DNA of 64,000 nt from Bacillus shivajii (GTDB lineage Bacteria; Bacillota; Bacilli; Bacillales; Salisediminibacteriaceae), in the NCBI RefSeq assembly GCF_020519665.1, contig NZ_CP084703.1, positions 1,054,001-1,118,000 of the forward strand. Direction: 5' to 3'. Below the pieces are notes generated by a model. The model was given only the letters and a program-made list of their open reading frames with translations. It made no database searches and was not told the origin of the DNA. Both the position numbers and the translations under genes were made by a program. Numbering within the stretch: position 1 is the stretch's first letter; each line of letters starts with the position of its first letter. Positions 41,714-51,610 of the stretch are shown one piece after another.

Positions 41714-43240
41714 TTGGAATACGTAATCGAGATGAATAACATAAGAAAAGAATTTCCCGGTATCGTTGCCAATGACAATATCACACTTCAGGTAGAACAA
41801 GGTGAAATTCATGCATTGTTAGGTGAAAATGGAGCAGGAAAATCTACGTTGATGAATGTCTTGTTTGGTTTGTACCAACCTGAAAAAGGTGAAATTAAAG
41901 TGCGCGACGAGAAAGTTGAGATCACCGATCCGAATGTAGCAAATGATCTTGGGATTGGTATGGTTCACCAACACTTTATGCTCGTAGATACATTTACTGT
42001 TACTGAAAATATTGTATTAGGTAGTGAACCGACTAAAGGAATGAATATTGATTTACGAAAAGCGGAAAAAGATGTAGCAGAGATATCTGATCGTTATGGG
42101 TTAAGAGTAGATCCGAAAGCGAAAATTCAAGACATTTCTGTAGGGATGCAGCAACGTGTAGAAATTTTAAAAACACTTTATCGTGGTGCTGACATTTTAA
42201 TCTTTGATGAACCAACAGCTGCACTTACACCGCCAGAGATTAAAGAATTAATTCAAATAATGAAGAACCTTATAAAAGAAGGGAAATCCATTATTTTAAT
42301 TACTCATAAATTAAAAGAAATCATGGCAGTGTGTGACAAATGTACAGTTATTCGTCGAGGAAAAGGTATTGGAACGGTTGATGTTGCTGATACAGACGAG
42401 GACAAGCTTGCCTCAATGATGGTAGGTAGAGAGGTAAGTTTTGAAGTTGAAAAAGATGAAGCCAAGCCTGGTGATACAGTTCTATCCATTGACGATTTAG
42501 TAGTGGAAGACACTCGAGGCGTAAGCGTTGTCAATAAATTGAATCTAGAAGCAAAAGCTGGTGAAATCTTAGGTGTTGCAGGTGTTGATGGTAATGGACA
42601 AACAGAATTAATTGAAGCAATAACAGGTTTACGCGTTCCTAAAAGTGGTTCAATTTCTGTCAGTGGACAAGACATCACCAACTATAAACCGAGGAAAGTA
42701 ACAGAATCTGGTGTTGGCCATATCCCTCAAGACCGTCATAAACACGGCTTAGTTCTTGACTTTACAATTGGTGAAAATATCCTTTTACAGACGTATTATC
42801 AAAAACCTTATTCAAGCAATACGGTTTTAAATTATACGAAAATGTATGAGAAAGCGAAGTCATTGATTGAAGAATACGATGTGCGTACTCCTAACGAAAA
42901 AACATTAGCACGTGCACTGTCAGGTGGTAACCAACAAAAAGCGATTATTGCACGTGAAGTTGACCGCTCTCCTGATTTGCTTATTGCTGCACAACCTACA
43001 CGAGGTTTAGATGTTGGGGCAATAGAGTTTATTCACAGTAAACTCGTCGAAGAAAGAGATAAAGGACGTGCCGTATTACTTATATCTTTAGAGCTTGAAG
43101 AAGTATTAAATGTTAGTGATCGTATTGCTGTCATTTATGAAGGTGAAATTGTTGAAATTGTTAATGCATCAGAGACTGATGAGCAACAATTAGGTCTTCT
43201 AATGGCTGGTGGTAAACAGGAAGTTGGTGAGACATCGTGA
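41714..43240 (+). CDS. nupO: Nucleoside ABC importer ATP-binding protein (NupO-like)
   Basis: A 508-residue protein with two nucleotide-binding domains. Domain 1 has Walker A GENGAGKST, signature ISVGMQQR and Walker B ILIFDEPTAALT; domain 2 has GVDGNGQTEL, signature LSGGNQQK and LLIAAQPTRGLD. The degenerate Walker motifs in domain 2 are typical of this RbsA/NupO-like family, so one site probably does most of the hydrolysis. It powers uptake through NupP and NupQ. The start is probably TTG 41714, 8 nt after AGGAG; GTG 41705 overlaps that site. Its stop overlaps the nupP start (GTGA). Confidence 0.93.
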   Translation: MEYVIEMNNIRKEFPGIVANDNITLQVEQGEIHALLGENGAGKSTLMNVLFGLYQPEKGEIKVRDEKVEITDPNVANDLGIGMVHQHFMLVDTFTVTENIVLGSEPTKGMNIDLRKAEKDVAEISDRYGLRVDPKAKIQDISVGMQQRVEILKTLYRGADILIFDEPTAALTPPEIKELIQIMKNLIKEGKSIILITHKLKEIMAVCDKCTVIRRGKGIGTVDVADTDEDKLASMMVGREVSFEVEKDEAKPGDTVLSIDDLVVEDTRGVSVVNKLNLEAKAGEILGVAGVDGNGQTELIEAITGLRVPKSGSISVSGQDITNYKPRKVTESGVGHIPQDRHKHGLVLDFTIGENILLQTYYQKPYSSNTVLNYTKMYEKAKSLIEEYDVRTPNEKTLARALSGGNQQKAIIAREVDRSPDLLIAAQPTRGLDVGAIEFIHSKLVEERDKGRAVLLISLELEEVLNVSDRIAVIYEGEIVEIVNASETDEQQLGLLMAGGKQEVGETS

Positions 43241-44301
43241 CTGATAAACAAAAAGCGAGTAGAGACATATTAATCAAAATGGCTATTCCACTTATTGCTA
43301 TTTTCTTCGGCTTTTTAGCCGGTGCGATTATCATGCTGATAAGTGGAAATAATCCAATTGCGGGTTATTCAGCATTAATCTCTGGTGTCTTCGGAGACAT
43401 TTATTTCTTCGGTGAAACATTACAACGAATGACGCCATTGATCTTCTCTGGTTTAGCTGTTGCCTTTGCTTTTAGAACCGGCTTATTAAACATCGGGGTT
43501 GAAGGTCAGTTAATTGTTGGATGGTTAGCAGCTGTTTATGTCGGTATTGTTATTGATGCACCAATGATCATTCACTTACCATTAGCGATTTTAGCTGGTG
43601 CATTAGCTGGTGCATTATGGGGATTTGTTCCGGGACTTTTAAAAGCAAGATTTGAAGTACACGAAGTAATCGTCACGATTATGATGAACTACATTGCACT
43701 TCATGTAAGTAACTCGATTATTCGTGGAAACTTACTTGAATCAGGTCAGCGTACAGCGTTTATTAATGATGGAGCATCTCTATCTTCTGATTTATTTGCT
43801 GATTTGACGAACTTCTCTAGATTACATTGGGGATTCTTTATTGGTATTGTTGCATGTATATTAATGTGGTTCCTACTTTGGAAAACAACAAGAGGGTTTG
43901 AACTACGTTCAGTAGGATATAATAAGCATGCTTCTTCATACGCTGGTATGAATGTAAACATGAACATTATTTTATCCATGTCTATATCAGGTGCATTTGC
44001 TGGTGTAGGTGGGGCGATGGTAGGTTTAGGAACGTATCAATACGCATATATCCTATCCTCATTTACAAACTTAGGGTTTGATGGAATCGCCGTTGCATTA
44101 TTAGGTGCCAGCACGTCAATTGGTATATTCTTATCAGCATTCTTATTTGCGGGTTTAAAAGAAGGTGCGAACAACATGCAGGCAGTTGGTGTTGCACCTG
44201 AACTTGTCGAGATTATTATTGCGTTAATTATTTTCTTTGTAGCTTCAAGCTATTTAATTCGCTTGATTATGAGCAAGATGCAAAAGAAGGAGGAGAAATA
44301 A
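43237..44301 (+). CDS. nupP: Nucleoside ABC importer permease (NupP-like)
   Basis: A 354-residue BPD_transp_2 permease with about ten membrane segments. Conserved pieces include FRTGLLNIGVEGQLIVGWLAAV, the EAA-like loop LKARFEVHEVIVTIMMNYIA, and GFDGIAVALLGASTSIGIFLSAFLF. It forms half of the membrane channel. GTG 43237 overlaps the nupO stop, indicating translational coupling. It ends one base before the next gene. Confidence 0.93.
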   Translation: MTDKQKASRDILIKMAIPLIAIFFGFLAGAIIMLISGNNPIAGYSALISGVFGDIYFFGETLQRMTPLIFSGLAVAFAFRTGLLNIGVEGQLIVGWLAAVYVGIVIDAPMIIHLPLAILAGALAGALWGFVPGLLKARFEVHEVIVTIMMNYIALHVSNSIIRGNLLESGQRTAFINDGASLSSDLFADLTNFSRLHWGFFIGIVACILMWFLLWKTTRGFELRSVGYNKHASSYAGMNVNMNIILSMSISGAFAGVGGAMVGLGTYQYAYILSSFTNLGFDGIAVALLGASTSIGIFLSAFLFAGLKEGANNMQAVGVAPELVEIIIALIIFFVASSYLIRLIMSKMQKKEEK

Positions 44302-45264
44302 ATGGACATTTTACAGATTTTATATACAATTGTTCCTGCAGCTTTGATTGCTGCAACTCCCCTTCTTTTAACAGCTTTAGGTGGACTTTTCAGTGAACGT
44401 TCAGGTGTCGTTAATATCGGACTTGAAGGCTTAATGGTTATCGGTGCATTTAGTGGAATATTGGCAACATTATGGTTTGAGACGTTAGGATTTGGGTATG
44501 CATCACCTTGGGTTGCATTAATTGTTGCGATGATTATTGGAGCACTGTTCTCATTGTTCCATGCGGTTGCTTCGATCACATTCAAAGCAGACCAAATCGT
44601 AAGTGGTGTTGCACTTAACTTTTTAGCTGTTGGACTTTCCATTTTTATTGTACGTGAGATTTTCCAACGCGGACAAACAGATTATATTTCTGCTCGTATT
44701 TTCCGAATCAATGTTCCGTTTCTAAGTGATATTCCAATCATCGGGCCAATGTTTTTCAGCAGGATTTTTGTAACAACATACATTGCGCTTATTTTAGCTG
44801 TTGTCGTATGGTATATAGTATTTAAAACACCGTTCGGTTTACGTTTGCGCTCTGTTGGGGAACACCCAATGGCCGCTGATACGATGGGAATTAAAGTTAT
44901 TCGCATGCGTTATATCGGAGTGATGTTAAGTGGTGCTTTTGCAGGTATGGGTGGTGCTGTATTTGCGATCACAACTGCAGGTAACTTTGCTGGTAATACA
45001 ATCGTTGGTCAAGGGTTTATGGCATTAGCTGCTTTAATCTTTGGTAAATGGCACCCATTTGGTGCTATGGGAGCTGCGATATTCTTTGGATTTGCCCAAG
45101 CGTTAAGTATTTCTGCACAGCAAATTCCAGGGCTTGCGAACGTACCGCAAGTATGGATGCTCATCTTACCTTACGTATTAACAATTCTTGCGTTAGCAGG
45201 ATTTGTTGGAAAAGCAAATCCTCCAAAAGCAATTGGTAAGCCATATGAAAAAGGAAGCCGTTAA
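44302..45264 (+). CDS. nupQ: Nucleoside ABC importer permease (NupQ-like)
   Basis: A 320-residue second permease with about nine membrane segments: LFSERSGVVNIGLEGLMVIGAFSG, ITFKADQIVSGVALNFLAVGLS, GQGFMALAALIFGKWHPFGAMGAAIFFGFAQAL. It pairs with NupP. ATG 44302 follows directly after the nupP stop, with AAGGAGGAG inside the end of nupP. It is the last gene of the operon and is followed by a terminator. Confidence 0.93.
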   Translation: MDILQILYTIVPAALIAATPLLLTALGGLFSERSGVVNIGLEGLMVIGAFSGILATLWFETLGFGYASPWVALIVAMIIGALFSLFHAVASITFKADQIVSGVALNFLAVGLSIFIVREIFQRGQTDYISARIFRINVPFLSDIPIIGPMFFSRIFVTTYIALILAVVVWYIVFKTPFGLRLRSVGEHPMAADTMGIKVIRMRYIGVMLSGAFAGMGGAVFAITTAGNFAGNTIVGQGFMALAALIFGKWHPFGAMGAAIFFGFAQALSISAQQIPGLANVPQVWMLILPYVLTILALAGFVGKANPPKAIGKPYEKGSR

Positions 45265-45273
45265 AATGATTAT

Positions 45274-45308
45274 CCAACCCTCTGTCTTGTTACAGAGGGT
45301 TTTTTCTT
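45274..45308 (+). terminator. Terminator of the nup operon
   Basis: AACCCTCTGT and ACAGAGGGTT pair around CTTGTT, followed by TTTT. Confidence 0.9.
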
Positions 45309-45410
45309 TTCGTATGCCATAGGACTTTTTTGTATGAAATGATGGATATACTTCTTTTTCCTAATGAGGTCTTTTATACTAATTTTATACTATGAGTATC
45401 GAGGTGACTT

Positions 45411-46097
45411 ATGGCTCTTGAAATACCTCCTTTATACGATAAAAAAGTAACATGTCACATTTGTAACCATCGTTTTACTTCTAAGAAAGTGCGATCACGT
45501 TTCATACGGATGGAAGAAACTTGGAACGACTTTTACACCGTATATAAAGATCCGAAGTTTAATCCTGTTTTGTATGAAGTTTATGTTTGTAATAAATGTG
45601 GATATGCTTTTACTGACCATTTTCAGCAATTAACAAGGACCGTACATATTCAAACGTTTAAAGAAGAAGTTTCAGCGTATTGGAAAGAACAAGATTATTC
45701 AGATGAAAGAACATACGAACAGGCAACTCACGTGTTTAAGCTATCTATATTAGCTGCGATGAAGGTGAAACAACCACATGTCGTTATAGCAGGCCTATGC
45801 ATGCGCTTAAGTTGGCTATATCGTTATTTGGGTGATGAACAGGAAGAAAGGTATTTGACTCAAGCAATGAATCAATATGAAAAATCGTTAATAAAAGGAG
45901 ATTATATCGGTACAAGTATGTCAGAGTTGACGATCACATATCTAATCGGTGAAATTGCTCGGCAACTAGGTCATCATGAAAAAGCGATGAAATACTTTTC
46001 TGTCGTAATTGAACATAAAGAGCGACATATGGAACCGAAAATCGTGGAGAAAACACGAGAACAATGGTATCTGACCCGACAACAAAATAAAGAGTAG
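45411..46097 (+). CDS. DUF2225 domain protein (zinc-ribbon plus helical repeats)
   Basis: A 228-residue cytoplasmic protein. The N-terminal zinc ribbon has two CxxC pairs, VTCHICNHRF and YVCNKCGYAF. The rest consists of TPR-like helices (TYEQATHVFKLSILAAMKVKQPHVVIAGLCMRLSWLYRYLGDEQEE). This is the DUF2225 family of Bacillaceae, without known function. ATG 45411 follows GAGGTG. It is a single gene ahead of a long gene-free region. Confidence 0.88.
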   Translation: MALEIPPLYDKKVTCHICNHRFTSKKVRSRFIRMEETWNDFYTVYKDPKFNPVLYEVYVCNKCGYAFTDHFQQLTRTVHIQTFKEEVSAYWKEQDYSDERTYEQATHVFKLSILAAMKVKQPHVVIAGLCMRLSWLYRYLGDEQEERYLTQAMNQYEKSLIKGDYIGTSMSELTITYLIGEIARQLGHHEKAMKYFSVVIEHKERHMEPKIVEKTREQWYLTRQQNKE

Positions 46098-46320
46098 TCA
46101 TAAATAGTAAGTAGTTCCGTTTAAAGGGAACAAATAGAAAATAACAGATCATTTTTGGAGATAATTCGCGCCTGAATTATCTCCTTTAACTTTTGTTGAT
46201 ATAAACCCATTTCATAATACACTTCCATATAATTGATGACAGCTTCAGAATTTGTTTTTTTAATTTTGATTTTGGTCGTAGTTGACATACACTTTGCTTT
46301 CCAAATTTATCTGAAGCTCA

Positions 46321-46560
46321 TTGCTCCTGCGGTTACTCGTCGCAGCTCGAAGCAGTTCGAATAAGTAATGCTTGTTGTGCCTTCCTCTAACAGCTGATTC
46401 TTTGATGAGGATCCGTCGGCACAGCTCATAGCTTAGTTAGTGTAGTGACGTTCGTTGCTGTTCCCACAGGAACGAGCGTTGCTTCGCCGAGGTTACATCG
46501 ATTTGTCTCGACGGACAGGACGTCCTAATACCAGGCATGTCACAGGACGTGACGCTTTGC
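46321..46560. repeat. Composite repeat (modules C and B)
   Basis: Starts with GCTCCTGCGGTTACTCGTCG (from 46323) and continues to AGCAGTTCGAATAAG, matching 11694-11724 directly and 21906-21962 in reverse. About 190 bp further on are two small palindromes with the AGGAC centre: GGAC-AGGAC-GTCC (46513-46525) and GTCAC-AGGAC-GTGAC (46539-46553). Confidence 0.85.
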
Positions 46561-47041
46561 CCGGTGAATGGATAAAGTATCAGAGCAAAGCTAGTAGAGG
46601 AAGAGATAACGTGTATTTCAACTGCTTCTTGCATTTAATACTTGTTTATTTGTATCTAAAGAAAACATTTTTTATAACATAAGCTTTTACATCCGTATTC
46701 GATTGCCGATTTAAGCGGCTGCTTGACAATTTACTACGTTTATAAAACTAGTAACGTTTGGGCAGGGAGGTACACCTTTTTTCATGCTTTCAAATCCATG
46801 GAATAAGACCCCAGATTTGTGAAATTAATCATATAAATGTTTTTCGGTTGTTTTCATACAAAATAACGTATTAATTAGCACCCTTTTTAAAAGAGTAATT
46901 AATATTAATTAGTAAGGTGTTATTTCAAATGATATTTTAGTTCTCATTTTTATCATTTTAAAGAGAAAATCATTGATGAACTTGGCTACATTCGCATTGG
47001 ATTTATACCTCGACGAAGTGACAGGCGGCGAATTGATATAA

Positions 47042-47166
47042 GGATATCCGTCAAAAATCCGAAGACTCCAGCGGGAAAAGCTATAGGCGAAGATCCAACA
47101 GGGCTATAGCCCTGTTTAGCTGAGGCATTGCCCGCGGAAAGCGAAGGAATTTTTGAACGGATATTC
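47042..47166. repeat. MITE-like nested palindrome
   Basis: About 125 bp. Imperfect terminal inverted repeats: GGATATCCGTCAAAAATCC at the left and, reversed, GAATATCCGTTCAAAAATTCC's first bases at the right. Inside are GCGGG / CCCGC arms and a perfect 20-bp palindrome AACAGGGCTATAGCCCTGTT (47097-47116). It resembles a structured intergenic repeat common in Bacillaceae genomes (ACTCCnGCGGGAAAAGC ... GCCCGCGGAAAGCGAAG). Confidence 0.8.
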
Positions 47167-47217
47167 ATGGGCTCCAACAAACATAGTGTGTTTTATGTTG
47201 CAATTGTGCCTAGAGGT

Positions 47218-47294
47218 GAAAGCGTCCGTCTGAAGTGAAGTTCACGCTCACATTTTGAATTTCCCATCTTATTTTGAGTTATGAAATTGATTCA
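47218..47294. repeat. Dispersed repeat D, copy 2
   Basis: Same two blocks as 22550-22627: GAAAGCGTCCGTCTGAAGTG with AAGTTCACGCTCA, then ATTTTGAGTTATGAAATT. In both places it follows other repeat modules. Confidence 0.85.
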
Positions 47295-47454
47295 CTTACA
47301 TAATTAGAAGCTGCAGTTCACTCTTGGTGATTGCAGCTTTTGATTTTGGAGAATATAAAAAGTAAACAAACAGGGGCAAAGGTTGTTTAATAATTCATGT
47401 CATTCGATTATAATTTGACTAGCAAGCTCAGCTTGTCATGAAAGGGTGAAGCAA

Positions 47455-48990
47455 ATGAGTCAATTAGATATGTCAAAATTCGAAAAGAAAGTCGTGATTC
47501 GAAATATACGTGAAGATGATATAGAAAAGATTATTGAATTAGGGAAACGCTGCTTTCCAAAAATGGAACCATGGAAAAAAGATCAGTTGAAAAGTCACTT
47601 AGACATTTTTCCAGAAGGGCAGTTCTGTGTGGAACTAGAAGGTGAGATCATTGGTTCGTGTTCAAGTTTAATCATTAACTTTGATGAATATGATGATCAG
47701 CATACGTGGGATGAGATTACGGACGAAGGATACATTACAAACCATGATCCAGAAGGCTATAATATGTATGGGATTGAGGTGGCTGTAGATCCTGAGTATC
47801 GTCGTATGAAAATTGGCAAGCGTTTGTACGAAGCACGGAAAGACTTAGCAAGAAAATTAAATTTAAAGAGTATTATTATTGGTGGACGCATTCCTAACTA
47901 TAATAAATATGCAGATACAATGACACCGAGGGAGTATGCAGAATCTGTGATGCAACATAGTGTCTATGATCCTGTTTTAACGTTTCAAGTGATGAATGGA
48001 TTTACGCTAAAACGTGTAAATAAAAACTATTTAGTAGACGATCAAGCATCAATGAGATATGCGACGTTAATGGAATGGAACAATGTTGATTATCAACCGA
48101 CGACAAAACGTCATTTCAAAACGTCATTTCCTGTGCGGATTTGTGCGATCCAATATATGATGAAAACGATTAATTCATTTGAAGAGTTTGCGAACCAATG
48201 TGAGTATTATGCAGATGTAGGTGCAAGCTATCGATCTGACTTTGTTGTTTTCCCAGAAATTTTTACAACACAGTTACTTTCGTTTATCGAAGAAAAAAGT
48301 GCAAGTAAGGCAATACGTCGACTGACAGAATTTACAGAGGACTATATTAACTTATTTACAGATTTAGCAATTAAATATAATGTAAATATTATTGGTGGAT
48401 CGCATTTCGTGGAAGAGGAAGGGAAAATTTACAATATTGCTTACTTGTTTCGCCGTGATGGAACGATCGAAAAACAATATAAACTCCATATCACTCCGAA
48501 TGAGAAAAAGTTTTGGGGAATTCAAGGTGGCGATAAAGTAGAGGTTTTTGATACAGATTGTGGGAAAATTGCAATCCAAATTTGTTACGATATTCAGTTC
48601 CCAGAGCTCTCAAGAATTGCTACTGAAAAAGGAGCAAACATCATTTTTTCGCCGTTCTGTACGGATGAACGACAAGGGTATTTACGCGTTCGCTATTGCG
48701 CCCAAGCACGTGCGATTGAAAATCAAGTGTATACGATGATTGCAGGGACAGTTGGAAACTTAACGCAAGTTGAAAATATGGATATTCAATATGCACAATC
48801 AGGCATCTTTACACCTTCTGACTTCGAATTTCCCCGTGATGGTATCGTTGGGGAGTGTAACCCAAATATCGAAACGGTTGTTGTAGGTGATGTGGATTTG
48901 GAGATTTTACGACGTGCCCGAAAAAGCGGCAGTGTAACACAATGGAGAGACCGTCGGAAAGAGTTATTTGAGATTAATTACGATTGTTAA
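47455..48990 (+). CDS. yhcX: YhcX-like GNAT acetyltransferase / nitrilase fusion
   Basis: A 511-residue two-domain protein. The N-terminal GNAT domain (about 10-200) has VAVDPEYRRMKIGKRLYEARKDLA as acetyl-CoA loop. The C-terminal carbon-nitrogen hydrolase domain (about 225-511) keeps the nitrilase triad: Glu in VVFPEIFTTQL, Lys in QYKLHITPNEKKFW and Cys in IAIQICYDIQFPE. It should hydrolyse an amide and perhaps transfer an acyl group; the substrate is unknown. The length matches B. subtilis YhcX, and yhcX lies just upstream of the glp genes there too. ATG 47455 follows AAAGGGTG. Confidence 0.92.
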   Translation: MSQLDMSKFEKKVVIRNIREDDIEKIIELGKRCFPKMEPWKKDQLKSHLDIFPEGQFCVELEGEIIGSCSSLIINFDEYDDQHTWDEITDEGYITNHDPEGYNMYGIEVAVDPEYRRMKIGKRLYEARKDLARKLNLKSIIIGGRIPNYNKYADTMTPREYAESVMQHSVYDPVLTFQVMNGFTLKRVNKNYLVDDQASMRYATLMEWNNVDYQPTTKRHFKTSFPVRICAIQYMMKTINSFEEFANQCEYYADVGASYRSDFVVFPEIFTTQLLSFIEEKSASKAIRRLTEFTEDYINLFTDLAIKYNVNIIGGSHFVEEEGKIYNIAYLFRRDGTIEKQYKLHITPNEKKFWGIQGGDKVEVFDTDCGKIAIQICYDIQFPELSRIATEKGANIIFSPFCTDERQGYLRVRYCAQARAIENQVYTMIAGTVGNLTQVENMDIQYAQSGIFTPSDFEFPRDGIVGECNPNIETVVVGDVDLEILRRARKSGSVTQWRDRRKELFEINYDC

Positions 48991-49047
48991 AGATAGAAGG
49001 GGCAATGAGCCCTCATCTTTGATTGGAGAATATCGGAGGGAAGAAAT

Positions 49048-49587
49048 GTGTTCTCAAACGCTAAAATGTTACCAGCTATTCGTGACTTGAAAGATCTAGA
49101 TAAGGTCGTTAAAACGGAATATGAATATATCGTTTTGTTAAACTCACATATTGGTCAGCTAAAAAGTATTATTAGAATGCTTCATGGGAATGGAAAAAAA
49201 GTTTTATTACACGCTGACTTAGTTCAAGGTTTAAAAAGTGACGAATATGCTGCACAATTTTTATGCAGAGATATTCGTCCTGATGGTTTGATTTCAACGA
49301 GGAAAAATGTGTTATTAACAGCTAAAAAGTCAAATCTAATTACTGTACAGCGTTTGTTTTTACTTGATTCCATTGCACTTGAATCAAGTTATAACATGAT
49401 TGAGGCAATTCAGCCTGATTGTATTGAAGTTCTTCCTGGAATTATTCCACATATTATAAAAGAAATCGATGAAAAGACGAATCTGCCAATTATTGCAGGT
49501 GGCTTAATTCGAACAAGAAATGAGGTGAATGCTGCAGTTGAGGCAGGAGCAACAGCAATTACGACTTCAAATAAAGATCTTTGGTAG
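49048..49587 (+). CDS. glpP: Glycerol uptake operon antiterminator GlpP
   Basis: A 179-residue regulatory protein, one GlpP domain in a TIM-barrel-like fold: VVKTEYEYIVLLNSHIGQL, KVLLHADLVQGL, DGLISTRKNVLLTAKK, IEAIQPDCIEVLPGIIP and LPIIAGGLIRTRNEVNAAVEAGATAITTSNKDLW. With glycerol-3-phosphate it binds leader mRNA of glp genes and prevents termination. The start is GTG 49048 with GGAGGG at 49035-49040; an overlapping ATG at 49046 is out of frame. It is 57 bp after yhcX and upstream of glpK. Confidence 0.95.
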   Translation: MFSNAKMLPAIRDLKDLDKVVKTEYEYIVLLNSHIGQLKSIIRMLHGNGKKVLLHADLVQGLKSDEYAAQFLCRDIRPDGLISTRKNVLLTAKKSNLITVQRLFLLDSIALESSYNMIEAIQPDCIEVLPGIIPHIIKEIDEKTNLPIIAGGLIRTRNEVNAAVEAGATAITTSNKDLW

Positions 49588-51344
<1,757 letters not shown>

Positions 51345-51610
51345 TATAGATGGATGATCTATACAATAAAAGTAGGGTTATGGTAAAATATTGATAAGTT
51401 AATAAAGAACGGTCTGGAGATATGGAGAGACCACAACACTCAAATGACATAGGGAGTCGTATACCCTTTTCAATGAGTAGTTGTGGTCTCTTTTTGTATA
51501 TTTCATAGTCTATAAGAGTGAAAGAATATTGATGGGATCGAACTTACTTGTATAGATATAAATGTAGGAAAGGGCGATATCTCCGGTCGTCATACGAAAG
51601 GATGAACATC
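51345..51610 (+). promoter_or_regulatory. glpD leader with GlpP-controlled terminator
   Basis: AGAGACCACAAC (51426-51437) pairs with GTTGTGGTCTCT (51480-51491), a perfect 12-bp stem around a 42-nt loop that holds a smaller AGGG/CCCT stem, followed by TTTTG. This is a long-leader intrinsic terminator as known for B. subtilis glpD, where GlpP with glycerol-3-phosphate allows read-through. A possible -10 region, TAAAATATTGATAAG, is at about 51383. Confidence 0.8.

Larger units (their letters stand above)
46098..47454. other. 1.35-kb gene-free region rich in repeats
   Basis: Open frames here are short and run through repeats. It contains module C (46321-46365), GTCCT-type palindromes (46513-46525, 46539-46553), GTTCC-CACA-GGAAC (46459-46472), a MITE-like palindrome (47042-47166), repeat D copy 2 (47218-47294) and a terminator-like GCTGCA/TGCAGC hairpin (about 47308-47343). 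It lies between the DUF2225 gene and yhcX. Confidence 0.8.

Noticed and set aside
46437-46682. Frames of 65-75 residues on both strands
   Set aside because: In the repeat region; no Shine-Dalgarno and composition dictated by the repeats.
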